Source: Labyrinthula sp. Ha (lineage: Eukaryota > Sar > Bigyra > Labyrinthulida > Labyrinthulaceae). Taken from it: a stretch of DNA of 64,000 bases. The notes under the pieces were generated by a model. That model was not told the DNA's origin. It worked only from the letters and a program-made list of their open reading frames with translations, and did no database searches. The position numbers were made by a program, and so were the translations under genes. The first letter of the stretch is position 1; each line of letters opens with the position of its first letter. Below are positions 1 to 12,891 of the stretch, piece by piece. The stretch covers positions 372,001 to 436,000 of the forward strand of contig JAALGZ010000002.1 in NCBI GenBank assembly GCA_015227615.1, written 5' to 3'.

Positions 1-647
1 CCGGGATCCTGTTCATGGTCCGACTTTCCAAACAGCTTGACCTCGGGGGATTTAGCAAGCCTTGAAGCAGATCCAACTGTGTCTTCAAAGGCACCGGAAA
101 AGCTCGCAGCCTCTTTTTTATTATTAACACCAAGACTACGCCACATATCCAAGTCGTCGGTATCTCGTGCCCCTTCCAGATCTCTCTCTAACTCAGAACC
201 AACACAATTCTGGACTCCCAGACCGTTGGAAAGAAGACTTGTTTCAAAGTGTTCTTCCAAGCGTTGGACAACTTCCTGCTTTCTACCAGAAGATGGGAGA
301 CCTATAGCCTTGCATTTGTTCCTCAGCTCCACCAACTTGCATTTATTTATTAAACTGTACGAAGGTTGACTTTGCCTGGATTGAGAAAGTTGAGAAAATT
401 GACTCGGCGTATCAAATAGCTGAAAAGTGGATCCCGAAGAGAAAGTCGAGGTCACGGACTCGGAAAACCTACACCCCCGTGGTGATACTCCCATAAGCAA
501 GCGCTGTCTGAGCGTTCTCTTACAACCATAGATGGGTAACTGCAGTAATCTAAGACGCTCCTTTAACTGGTGGACAGTCAACTTATCTAGCTCCGATGAC
601 GACGGTACGCTGTTTACTGAATATGTGTTGCTCTTGCTTGGTTCCAT
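1..647 (-). CDS. Tandem SAP-domain protein, N-terminal part (runs off left edge)
   Basis: An uninterrupted reading frame of 215 codons starts at the ATG complementary to 645-647 and is still open at base 1, so the C-terminus lies outside the window. Two SAP motifs are visible. The first, around residues 25-57, contains LTVHQLKERL and a basic helix ending in RQRLL. The second, around residues 125-155, contains LRNKCKAIGLPSSGRK and ends VQRLEEHFE. SAP motifs are helix-extension-helix units that bind DNA, often AT-rich scaffold regions, and occur in chromatin, DNA-repair and RNA-processing proteins. Between them is a Ser/Gln-rich linker (repeated FSQLSQS-like residues). The 215-codon open length in AT-rich DNA plus two domain matches make this a real gene. 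Which SAP protein it is cannot be told without the C-terminus. No intron is needed in the visible part. Confidence 0.8.
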   Translation of the reverse strand, partial: MEPSKSNTYSVNSVPSSSELDKLTVHQLKERLRLLQLPIYGCKRTLRQRLLMGVSPRGCRFSESVTSTFSSGSTFQLFDTPSQFSQLSQSRQSQPSYSLINKCKLVELRNKCKAIGLPSSGRKQEVVQRLEEHFETSLLSNGLGVQNCVGSELERDLEGARDTDDLDMWRSLGVNNKKEAASFSGAFEDTVGSASRLAKSPEVKLFGKSDHEQDP

Positions 648-3600
648 TTTGTCCGTTAGCCTCCTGGGAAGAAACGTTGACGGCTTGTTTTAAACGGTTC
701 GACTCTTTAAGATTTTCGGTCCTGCTTCGCATCTAAACCAGAGGGATAAGGAGAAAAAATAAGGATACGTAACAAAACCTTGGGTAACCCTGTTTTCCCA
801 AAGTTTGATATCAGCTCTTTGCTCCCACGTGATATCAGGATATTTTACTTTCTGTTGCAGGCGAGTTTAAGTGGAGTGTACAAGAACAAGTTTAAGTTTC
901 AGCACTGCTGTCAAAAGAGAGGACTGAGTAGACTCTTTTCCCGTGGTTTATCCCTTTACAAACGAAGCAAGACCAAATATATTATTAAGCAACTTTTTCT
1001 CGTATTGATTTTTTGTTTAACCCGGTAGGGAGAGCTTTTTCTTATAAAGATTTTACTTTTTTGAAGACAGCTTTTTGACCTCAAACAGAATCCTAGTTTA
1101 ACGGCTGGAATTTTGGGCAAAGCACATGAGCCAGTTCAAATCACTTATCGGCGTCCGAAAAGACACGATATTATTGATCAAAGTACAAAAATATTCTTAG
1201 TATTTTTCTTTGTTATAATACAAATCCAAATCAATTCACGATATATCGTTTTTTCGTATATAATATCTAAGGGTGCTCCAGGATTTGTAATTTAGCTATC
1301 AGGATATTTGCACAATTTGCAGTTTATTCAGTATTCAGAATACATTATCGAAAATATCGGTATAGTTAAATATTTATATGGGAATCAGGGATATATTTCA
1401 GAATTGTGGTGATAAAAACAAAAGAAAGCATGTAGAATAATGTAATTTAATAATTATAGAATAGTTAATTTATAGCATAAATTAATTATCACTATATATT
1501 CTACATGTTATCAACGGAACTGGCATGCGTAGAGTAATAGACGAACAGAAAAGAAAAGATTTTGAAACGACTTTTGGGTACACAAATGGAAACTTCCCAT
1601 ATAAAGTTATTCCCTAAACAAAAGAAGAGTTCAGGTTGAACAGAGTAACCCAATAATATATTTCTCAAAGGATGCTTCAAAGTTTACTACTGGTTCTATC
1701 TCCCTAATCATAAACTAATTTTTATTGCTACCCTGTATCGGTAAAAGCAAATAACACTAGAAAGTTTTTAGTAGGGTCACATGCTTTAGATTTTAATTGA
1801 CAAAGTAAAAAGACTTTGCTAGAACATCGTTCATTTTGCCTTAAAAAGAATAAAAGTAAAGGCACCAGAGTTCTATAGGTTACAGCACTTCTGCTTCAGT
1901 CTGTTGTACTAGCTGGTCGGACAACCATCTTCGAATAAACGAATTCTTGGCCTGCAATTAGCCACTCAAACAAACTATCAACCCCAACCAAGGAAATTTA
2001 AAGGCAAGCCCACAGTATATATACAAGCGCATAGTAAAGCAGCATAGATTAAGAGTCTACCCTCGCTATTTCGCGTAAATCGAAGGAACAAGAATGTTGT
2101 CGGTTGATATAAAGAATATCACTCAAATAATAATACACATGGTGTGCCCCAACAAGAATATTTTTATTATTCAACATTTTTTCCCTCTTCTTTCGGTGAC
2201 TAACCAGAATACTGAAGTAAGCTACAGTTACGGGTTTGAATTCTGTATATCAAAACCTTGAAATAGTGCAGCCGTTTAATATCCAGATTCACAAAATACT
2301 AAACAGAACATTTGCTGTATATGAAGTTGCCATATGCCTAAATTTTCGGACAACGCTCTAAACAAAAAGCAAAACGTAACACTGCCAAACCAAACCAAGA
2401 CTATAAAGGCAGGCATAATCTGTTACACAGATAGAAGCCTCCATTGAATCTTTGAAACCTACTTTACGATGGAACAACTAATAGAAACTCATATTCAACA
2501 TATCTAAAAACTAAAAATGGTTGATTCCGAGTAAGGATGATTTTTAATACCCCCTTCAACATCTTTAACTGTACCAATTAGTGGGATAACATGAAGCAGT
2601 GGTGTCTTCTTGGATCAACCTGTGATATCTTCTAGAACCTATACCAGCCACAACACAATATGTATCAATCGTTTCTAGGTACCATGATAGAAGTTTCATG
2701 TAGGAATTGATGCCTCCTAATGTTTCCTCTAATAAACTAAAGAAATTATTCAGCGCTAAAACTAAGGCCCTGCTACCAGCAGAAGTACACTACAAATTGA
2801 GATTTGTCATATTAGTTCGGAAAGTGCTAGGTCTGTCCTATGCAACTGAGTAGCGACTCTTGCACTGACAGCTTGTATTGATGCTCACGAAAAATATCAA
2901 AAGGTATAAATGAGTCCTGGTTAGAGAAAAACTCCACTAAGAGCGCATGTACGACAAATCTGATCTGAAGACTATGCAGAATACAAGAAAAAGAATTAAA
3001 ACCTCAGCAAGGTTGGGGTTCCAGAGCTTAGGAATAATAAGTGAATGAAGAAATTTTTGCTGAAGGTAGAGCATTGCAAGTCTGCTTTAAAAACTATCTC
3101 GGGATTATAATTTTAGCTAAAGCTGTATAATCTAAACAACTGCCATAAAGGTTCAAAGAATATAACAAGAAGCGAAGGAAACTCGCTTTCTTATAGTTTT
3201 TGGAACAAGTTTTAGACTTTAGAAGCAATAGATACCTGAAAATGAGTTTATTTCAGTCGAACTCATCAGCGAATACTTCTACCTGGTATGGATCGAGGCT
3301 ATTGCATCTACAACTTATCATTTCTTTTTTTCTGTTAATGAACTGATAATTAGAATCTCTTCAACGTTTTCATTTGTCACAAAATATTTGTCCACTAGAA
3401 ATCATTACTCTATTGACACAGTCCATGGAGCTCTTTCTAGACCGAAATAGGTTTCCAACCTTCTCCAGCGCTCTGCTTAGTCGATAGCAAGAATTAAGTC
3501 TCATGAGGTTGTGACTGTAATGAATACTGTACGTCTCGTTGAGGTGCTACATCTAAGCTGTAGAACCAACAGTTTTATAAAAAACAACATATCCTCTGAC

Positions 3601-6600
3601 ATGGTTAACTGCTTAAGCAAGTATTCATTTTCATTTTTTTTTAAGTTTCTAATTCCTAACTAACACAGTCCCGAGTGTTTAAGTATTCTGAAGAAACAAA
3701 TGCGAAATGACGCCCTGCAAAATCCACATGCCACATGGGTTTTAGAGTGAGTAGGGTCTAAGTAATATTGAAGAAAAACACATTTCTGTCCAAGTTATGG
3801 AAATTCAAACGAATATAAGAATATGAACAACATTTGCAAGTTCTTTAAATTGATTATATGTATCCTGTCAAACTTTACATTTATTCATAATGAATTTGGA
3901 ACATGTGATAGCTTCACGAAGATTATTAGAAATAGTTTTCTTGAACAAACGCATTTAATATTCTAAGTGTCTTTCTGTTGAAACTCTTTGAAGTATTGAA
4001 GCAGTCACTATGGCCATGAAAGGTTCATTGAATGAACTTTTTGTAAAGATTGTAGTCTACTCTACTGACAATGGTTCTATACTAAGTATTAATAGACTAC
4101 TGTTTGCTTCTAAAGGTTAGATTAGAGCTTTCATTGAATAAATAAAGCGATGATACTCCAATTCTATTCATTATTTTTCTTCACTTTTTATATCAACTTA
4201 CCTTATTCGTCTACTGTATTGCTCCCTGGGAGGATTACTGCTACCTACCCTTGTAAATAGACGATTACTCGTTGAGGGTGAAAAGTAATACCAAGTACAA
4301 GTTAGGGCATAAACTTCATGCTGACTTACTGCGGGTTAACTGTCAATTAGACTCATTCATGTGGTTCAGTTACATGTATTCTTAAAGGAGCTTTTACTAC
4401 ATATATGGCCATACTAGTATAGTCGAAACTGGTTGGTTATTAGAGAACCACAGTAATCTAATTTAGAGCGCAGGGCTTTATTGTGTGTGAGCATTTGACT
4501 ATATGTATGAAGCCTATGCAAAACGGTAAGCCGTATAACGGTGCATACAATAACGACCGTATCTGGTTTCTTCAATATATGTCTGAATGGCTAGCTAAAG
4601 TGTGACCTATTTTACCTTTAAAATCACTTAATGAACATATATTTGCAAAGTTTATTCTATGCATGATGACCTTATGTGCTTACTTATTAATAAATAGATT
4701 TCAAATTCTGTAATTTCCAAAGTACTTCATCAGCTCTATGTTATATTTGTTTTTGCATGATTGTGGCATGTTGTGTTATCTAACCCAAAATATTCTCATA
4801 AATAAAGCTACATGGTATGATTTGAATAAAAGGCCAGAGGTTATAATATCCCAATTTTGTTCTTATACTTTTTTACTGATTGTGCAATGTTCTCTGGTAT
4901 TACGTTTTCTCGAGTCCAGGGTAGCTATATATTAACAGCAAACACGTATAATCAGCCTTAATAATTCCATTCTTCATACATTTCATTGAATATACCCTAC
5001 TCCAATTGAGAGACCTGGTCCTTGCACGTATTTTGTAAATAAATATGAACGGGGATACACAACTACCTCTCTCTATCAGAGTTAGGACTAAGCTTTTCCA
5101 AATAAATGAATCCGGCAGCAGTTGCTGATGCCTCTGTTTTTTTTACAGCTACCTGTAACCTTGTTCCGTAACAATGGATATATGTTCCTTTGTAAGAAGC
5201 AGTTTAATGAGCTACATGGCATATGACAATTGATGGTACCTTAGATACTACATTCTGAATTGCTAGTACAGGTAGCTACTATTAGAAATAACTTCTAGCT
5301 ATAATGAATACATATGAGGCGAGTTTTATTGCTCAATTAATTAATATCTAACCCCAACTTTGATATCACTGCATCCTTAGGCAATAGAAACCATCAGAGA
5401 GCTTATTGCCTAAGCCCGTTGATGGAATAGATACCTTCATATAATCTTTATGCAGCACAACTAATGTTTTTAACTCTAGTTTGATATAGCAAGTGAAAAA
5501 GCAGTTTGACTTGGTTAATCAAGTAATTTTGATCCTAAGGGCAAGTATATAACCTTCAGTTATTTTCATAATACCAGAACATTGAATATGACTAAAATAA
5601 TAGGTTCGGTTTTTTGATGCCGTATATTCATCTGCAATTGGTCTTCAAACCCTCATCGCACGCCGAGAGATGAAGTATGTAACAATTTTTTGTTTGACTT
5701 AGCAACACCAACAGTCAGTTCATGACAAATCTATATACACTCTTACCCATGTAATCCTTTTCCGCCTAAATTTTATCACCCTGGTATCAAGTCCTCCTTA
5801 AGAAATCAGGGAAGTTATACTAACTTAATAGCAACATAACATTGCTCACTTGAGGCATTGGTGTGTGTTTCTTAAATGCCGCAGGACTACTAAAAAATTA
5901 TAAAATATTGCATCTCCACATTCTAAAATAGGTGGTTTAACTAGGGAAATATATGTTTGAGGCATGATTGACATAAATAGCAAATCCATCCTATGATGGC
6001 TCTTACCTCTTGTTAATAGAAAACTCGGCTTAAAACTAAAGCTGGACGGAAGGATTTCTTGCCTCGATAGAAATCTTCAGCTAGTATGCTTACATGAGCT
6101 TAGTGTTCATAGATGTTTCATGTTAAATGCTGAGTCCTTAGATTTCATAGGTGTTATATCATGTGTGAAATGATGTAATGCTAATTGCAGCAATGTTTTT
6201 TTAATTTAGATATTGCCTATATTCACTGATTATAACCGCATTTATATATACAAGCTTTCGCGCAATTTTGCCAAAACCCTTCCCCTTTGCTTTTTTTTCT
6301 CTGAATGCTTTCCTTTCAATCAGTTGTCCGTACGTTAGTAGCTGTATACAGAAACCGAATTTCATCTATTCATCATGGTTATGTTGTGTCATCACCAGGG
6401 TTTCAAAATGGATTCTCTTTGAAGAATCTGCCTGAGTTTTGAGAAATTTCCCACAGAATTAATAAAGTTCTAGTGAATTTATTATTTGTTTTGACTAAGG
6501 AATAGCTATGGAATGAGAAATTCTTTGAGGAATTCGTTGAGTTTGTCTAAGGGAGTTTTCATGATCCTAAAGAATTCTTCGTTGGAGAACTTTACTTTGC

Positions 6601-8144
6601 TCCAAACCTTCACAATTTACAGCCTTTGATATTGAGACTTCTCAACTCTTCAATTAGGTATTTCCGTAATTTCCTAGTCAGAACAACGCTAAATCTAAAG
6701 AAAACACTGCTCTACTATTTTGTTCGTTTATGTTAAGCTAAGTTTCCGATCTGCTAGCCATTCTACAGTATTAAAATTCCAACCTTGTCATATCTTCTTC
6801 TAAGCAACTAGGGATAAAAATTTAGGCCATTTGATTTTTTACTCGGGCAATTGCCTTCTGCGTCAAATTATGTACTAACATCGACAATGCCATAAGCATA
6901 AAATGATAGTTCATGTGTGCATTAAGTTTACGAAAAATATGCTAACTCATTGAATTTTTTCGAGTCCTACACAAGTCAGTAACTGATCAATGTCAAGGTG
7001 TTATAATCGATATTTACCCACTTCAACCTGAAAAAAAGGGAAAATCCAATCTTTGCAGACATGTATTTAGCTGCTTAAGGATAATATAAGGATTGCATAC
7101 TAGGTACTTTAGTCACTGAGAAGGAAACTTACATCTCTACACCAGAGCAGTAACCCAACTCTTTGAGTTAACCAAATCTTTGGAACTCCAAAATATATTT
7201 CCGTAAGATTACTGTAACAAAACATTCGCACGAGTGAGGTAAAGAATATATATGTTTTATGCTTAGCTGTAGAATTTGCAGGTACAGAAATCATAATTCT
7301 TAGATAATTTTCAGGAAATAAAGTATTTGGCATCTTTATTTTGCTATTATTCAGCTTTTCGATCTGGTTGTGTACAAAAAAACAATCTACCCGTCACGGT
7401 ATATGAGAAGAAATTAATATTCAAAGGAGTAAATATAATTGCTAACACAAACGACTTCTATATTCATACACGATGGCACAAAGAATTTAATAGGTCTATG
7501 CGGAACAACCTTTAAATGGAATACATATTCTACTTTTATCCTAGAAAATACTAATCTTCGTTAGAGCAGTCTTGAAACTTCCTTCTAGTAGCTTAGTTAC
7601 AAAATCATATGACAAGTAATTGCATTTCGACCCCGAGCAGCTCAGGACAAGTATATGTTCCATCATAGAAAAAAACACATCCCACAAATAGTTTCCTTTG
7701 CATATCATATTAAGCCTTCAGAATATCACAAGAGTTTACATTGCACTCTTAAACTATATGAGACAGCATAGTTCAATACATGTTCCATTTCAAAGAACAA
7801 CTTGTGTATATTGATATACTGAGCACGAACTAAAGGCAATGTCCATAACAGATCAAGTGAATAACATAAGCATAAGCTCACATCCTAAAAGCACTTCTTA
7901 ATCCTCGTAAATGCTGACTCAATTCTATGTCCATTTGGCCAGGTACAATCTTGCAGAATGTGGAACAAGAATTAAGGATAACACCATCCTTCATAGCGTT
8001 TACAGCAAGCAAAACAACGTCAAAGCATCTCTAACGCTACTCATCTGAAAACCCCAAATTTCCTTAAGTTCTTAACTTCTCAGAAACTTCAACCCTCAAG
8101 CCCGATAGTCAAAGCTTCATGTATCAAGCAAATTCAACAACAAC
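648..8144. other. Long intergenic region without recognisable genes
   Basis: About 7.5 kb of AT-rich DNA with only short stop-bounded frames. None of them (for example 780-1028, 4738-4935, 7327-7515) resembles a known family or shows coding-like composition. No tRNA, rRNA or transposon protein fragment was recognised. The only structure noted is a perfect 11-bp inverted repeat at 5376-5414. The first few hundred bases should hold the promoter of the leftward SAP gene, and the last few hundred the 3' end of the cold-shock gene. No motif was clear enough to name. Confidence 0.5.
5376..5414. repeat. Perfect 11-bp inverted repeat (hairpin)
   Basis: CTTAGGCAATA (5376-5386) and its exact reverse complement TATTGCCTAAG (5404-5414) are separated by 17 nt. 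No gene adjoins it. About one such perfect repeat is expected by chance in a window this size, so function is unproven. Confidence 0.5.
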
Positions 8145-8717
8145 CTAATATCTTCCTCTAGATCTTGATCTGTATCTTTCTCTGGAGCGACTTCTTCTGT
8201 CATATCCTCTTCCTCCGCCTCCTCTGTAATCGTCTCTTCTTCCTCTGTCTCTGTAGTCATCCCTTCTGTAATCATCTCTTCTTCCACGGTCTCTGTAATC
8301 ATCCCTCCTGTCACGACCATATCCACCTCCGCCTCCGAAATGTCTCTCTTCTCTAAAACCACCTGTAAGGTCAACTGCTCTGTACTTGCTTCTCTTGTCG
8401 TCGTAAATTAATCCAAATTCAACTTTTGAACCCTCCCTTAGCGCATTTCCATCCTTGATGCTTGAGACATGAACGAAGACATCTTCCCCGTCTTCAACTC
8501 TAATAAAACCAAAACCTCTTGGGTGCCAACGAGCCACCTCTCCGGTTTTTCTTTCATTCTTATTTGCGCTTCCTCCACGTGAACCAGATCTGCTTCTAGA
8601 GCGACGGGAATCACGTGATCTTGAACGACCCCTGGAACCTGAACGAGAACGGCTTCGAGAGGCTGAACGCCCTGATCTGCTTCTTGATCTGCTTACTGAA
8701 CGATCGTCTTCTCCCAT
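8145..8717 (-). CDS. Cold-shock-domain RNA-binding protein with RS and RGG/RDD tails
   Basis: 190 aa in one exon, starting MGEDDRS. Residues 5-50 are an Arg-Ser-rich (RS) segment. Residues ~58-120 are a cold-shock domain with RNP1-like [10 protein letters not shown] (near 68-77) and RNP2-like VFVHV (80-84). The rest is Gly/Arg/Asp-rich with repeated RDDYRDRGR units and a second RS stretch at the C-terminus. Cold-shock domains bind single-stranded RNA/DNA, and RS tails mediate protein contacts in splicing and mRNA handling, so a nuclear mRNA-binding role is likely. This is inference from the domains. The C-terminal repeats are near-identical at DNA level (8200-8330), suggesting expansion by slippage. 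Long frames on the same and opposite strands here come from the repetitive codons and are not genes. The combination of RS, cold-shock and RGG-like tails differs from classical SR proteins, which use RRM domains. Confidence 0.87.
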   Translation of the reverse strand: MGEDDRSVSRSRSRSGRSASRSRSRSGSRGRSRSRDSRRSRSRSGSRGGSANKNERKTGEVARWHPRGFGFIRVEDGEDVFVHVSSIKDGNALREGSKVEFGLIYDDKRSKYRAVDLTGGFREERHFGGGGGYGRDRRDDYRDRGRRDDYRRDDYRDRGRRDDYRGGGGRGYDRRSRSRERYRSRSRGRY

Positions 8718-11700
8718 TAGTGGTTACTGGCTTCTGTTTTCTTGTCCAACTGTTTTGGATACACCCTAGTTGCAGATGGTTTTCATTTTGGGCAACTATA
8801 CCAACACGCTCCCGTTTTACAAACATTTCATATGCTAGAAACGTTACATAACGTAAGAATATACAAGGTATATTTTACACAAAAGTCAACGGTATATCAC
8901 CTAACGTTAATATCTTAGCGAAATCTAACATGCGTATATCCCACAGCTATTCGTCAAATTTTTGTTCACTTGGAGGTATTCAAAGTTTTCTTGTATTGCA
9001 TTATTACTAAGGCAAATAAATGTTTTGGTTCCTCTAGCCTTGAGTTTCACAGGTTTAGAAAATAAAGAGAATTTCACTGGCCATGTAAAGGAACAACATT
9101 GAAGTTGATCCTGTTTAATCAAGAAACACTTTCCTTACGGGATAAACAACCAATCACATCTACTACACCTAATGACTTTTCCATGGAACTATCCGAGTAC
9201 AGACTGGAACCAACACTTAGATAGTATCAGATCTTCTTAAGGGCCAAAGTCAGGTATGATTGTCCACCTGGAACTAGAAAAACCTAGAAACTAGAGAACA
9301 GAGTCTTACTATGACCAACAGCTGAAGTCTTGACGTTGTTCAAGTGCTAGATATAGAAATGAGAATGAACCCTATTATCCAGCTTCTATAATTTTTTGTT
9401 ATGTTTCAACCTTTTCGGCCAAGAAGCATCCCGAAACTAATTGAAAAAACTGAACTAGAGGTGTTAAATAAATTATAAAAACATTTTCCAAAGTGTTTCC
9501 GTAGATAAACTGCTATAGCAGTAACCAATTTTTTATCTATGAATATGATTTAGACCCTTTTCTGTTATAGTCATTAAAGCATAATAAGGTGGAAGAGACT
9601 CCTGGACTTTTTGAATCAAACCTAGTGATATCTAGAATTTAGATTGAAAAATGAGAATGGAGTATATAGAGTTGAGCTTGAATCGGTAGCCTCAAAGATT
9701 AATATCTAAGAAAACCTAAGTATATATTCCAGGTGGACAGCCATATAGGCAGGTACTGGCTACTCTTACCCATTGAAATCAGAACCTCATTTCTCTGATC
9801 TTGTTTTGAGTCTAGTAAGAACTTTGTTCATTACTTTTTCTCGTGGGAGGGCCATGAGCACCTAAGAGATGAGAACATAATACTGACTCCTCCCAAAATG
9901 TAGATAGCAATGCTTTCTGATTAATAGCCTCTGATTTGGTTTATTTAGTTTTTACTGATTAAACTTTTAGGCTAGAATTTCTCATCGATTGATTTGGATA
10001 ACTCTATAAATAGTTCAATTGTTAGTTGATAATGAGTTAACAATCAAGATTGAATATGAATGATTTGATAAAAATGAGTTTTCCTAATTCGTTAATCATA
10101 GCCAAAATAAGAACTATATACTCTTCATTATTTATGATTTTTATCACATGTAAAGACTTTTTATTTGTTCTTATATTAGACCATTTTCCTGTTTAAAAGG
10201 AGAGTATACTTCAAAGCGATCTGTTAGTTCTTCAGCTGGAAAAGTCCCCGAAGTAGATGCCACATCTCGGTACCAGCTTAAGTGATAAGATTGTGACAAA
10301 CTAGAGTCATGATCTCAATACAGTGATTGCATGAAGACAAAATATCGAAGCATAATAAAATAAGAGCCGCATCAACCTTTACAATGACAAGGCAAATAAA
10401 TCCTCGTCTTGGATGCAAAAATGTGTTTGACCTGCCAAATCATTTAAAAATTGACAAGCATTATGAACACAATGTTTACAACTTCGTTATGTAAAATATA
10501 ATCTAAATTACACTATATAAGTCAGCTCTTCATAATCTACCATGAGAATTTCACAGCGTTCAAGGGTTTTGCTCATATGCCTGAGCTTCTTACGATAAAA
10601 TCAGCACATGACGCTAATTGAATAGAGAAACTTCCGCTAAACTGTGAATCGAGAGACATACTTCGCTGGGTATAACCTCACTACCTCTGCTATATCTTTT
10701 GCGAACTAGTTAAGCCTCTTATTGTGCTTACGGTAGTAATTTGTAGCTAAGACAATGTTATACCTTATTATGAAGTAAACCTTTGTGAAATTCTGGGCAG
10801 ATCCTTAGTCAACCTGGACTCTTTTTGGACAGGATACCCAATGTTAGAGCTTAAGACAGAGAAAACACTGGTATTGAATTTTCTAGTATGTTTTGGAGAG
10901 AGACGTTGTTTCAATATCGTTTTGGGGCCAATAGCAGTCTGTTAGCTGCCTGCTTAAAACCAATCTTTTGCCATTAAAAGTTATACAGATTCTAAGTTAC
11001 AAATTCAGAAAAAGATTTTCTGAGCCAGAAATGACAATGTTTTTGAAAGAACTAATTATAAGCACCATGCTACTATGATTGTTAGTTATTAGATTCATAG
11101 ATAGTTTGAAGTCTAAGAGCCTACCAAGTTTTTAAATGAATGCAGAAGAAATTTAGAATAATCCTACCACGTTAGAATTCGCTCCTACTTAATGATAGAA
11201 TAGATTCATGTATTAATATTTCTGCACGACATTAGAGATACATTTGGAGATTAATCCTCATACATGCTTGATGAAGACATCCAATGGCCTGCAATATAGT
11301 GTATATCTCAAGGAGATAAAATTAAATCCAATATGAGTAAATACAACAATATAAAACAGAAAAATATCACTGATTTTGGTTCGTTTCTATGATTGAATAT
11401 TTGTTGAGGCATACATATTGTGATGTTGTACCAATTGGTCTTTAAAACGTACAAACTTTCTACATATTCATAAACTTATTCCTTTTTTAATTGTCAAATT
11501 AAGGCTTCATTGAGTAGCAAGACTCCAAAAAGCAGCAGTATCAAAAATCAGCTTTCTTGTTACCAAATTAATTAAGCTACCCTGTTATTAATTTACTTAT
11601 GATGACGGTAGAATAACAAATTGCACCATACTTAAACATGAGCAGCAATGAACCCTAGTTCGTTGTCTCGCCTCTTCTGGTTCAGTAGGTTATCACATGA

Positions 11701-12891
11701 GGTCTTATTCCTCGACCTTTTCGTTTACTACGTTTCGTAATATAAAGTATATACCTTAAACTCGAGGTTTTCTATTTAAATAATTCCAATTTTAAAAATT
11801 AATAATGCTTGGGCAAAAAAAATTCCCATTTATAGTCTCATATAAACAAGTTTTAACGAGCAAAATTCTGGAGGATCATATGCTCACAAAAAAACATGAA
11901 GGTTTCATTGCCTGCCTTCAACACGTCATACTTTTGTAAGCATTACATAGGAGAAATGAGCAAAATTCTAGAATAATAGCTTTAAATAAGATCCTGGCAA
12001 TCATTAAGCTTCTACGAGTAATTTCTTTGTTACATAACAGGTTAAACTACTCAACTGACATATTCTCTGTAAGGCAAGTACCAAGTATAAAAGTTCATAT
12101 TAGAGCTAGGCGTAAAGCTAAGGTTTCAAAAGGTATAGAGCTGATCGTTTCACAAGTAAATAAATTATAAGGTCTAATGAAGTTCTGCTGAAGAATTTCC
12201 CTCAGGAAAATAGTTAACCGAGATAGACCTGATGTTAATAAACCAGCACCTGCACCTCTAAGGAGCTTTTTCCAAGCCAAAAAAAAACAGCAGTGAACCA
12301 AAACATTACTTCCTCTTCTTTTAATAGTTAGCTTCATATGGGAAAAGAATGAAACAATGTTAATATACTCTTAGCAAATTAATAAGAGGTGCTATATTAA
12401 TATATGTGTAAACCGTTGGTCACGCAACAATATTTCTTACTTAATAGGTGTAATAAAGTTAAGATTCCACATGACAGTAATCATAAGAAATGTCAAGTCT
12501 CTGTTAAAAAGCTCTATCAGGGCTTTGAGCATGACAAAAAAAAACCTGGATGCCGCAATCATGTTCCTTGTTCATCTGCCACAGTAGCTTAGAATTATAG
12601 TGAGCACGTGCTTCAGAATTATTTTGTTGATGGCTTTTTTTTGTTTTGACAGAACCTTAGAATCTCGAGAATAGTGTAAAATCTCACAGAAACACCTACA
12701 CTCAAGGCAAAAACTAGAAAATTAAGCTAAAACTACAAACTGAACCCCTTGCCCAAAATAATCTAATACCCCGTCCTTCTCGAAACATATGAACAGAATA
12801 ATTAATAGAAAAATCAGACATCAACCTTGCAAAATTTCAATCGAACAACCTCTTTCATAAAACCCTTCCCTCTTGTAATAGTAAGCACCAT
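8718..12891. other. Intergenic region without recognisable genes
   Basis: About 4.2 kb, AT-rich, between the divergent-side promoter of the cold-shock gene (right of 8717) and the 3' end of the kinase gene. Short frames at 8925-9122, 12095-12337 and 12404-12592 have no recognisable domain. No RNA gene, transposon fragment or long repeat was identified by eye. Confidence 0.5.

Noticed and set aside
37-369. 110-codon frame on the + strand
   Set aside because: It is antisense to the SAP-domain gene, which has two domain matches and is open across the whole segment.
8117-8374. 85-codon Glu/Thr-rich minus-strand frame
   Set aside because: Alternate-frame reading of the repetitive tail of the cold-shock gene.
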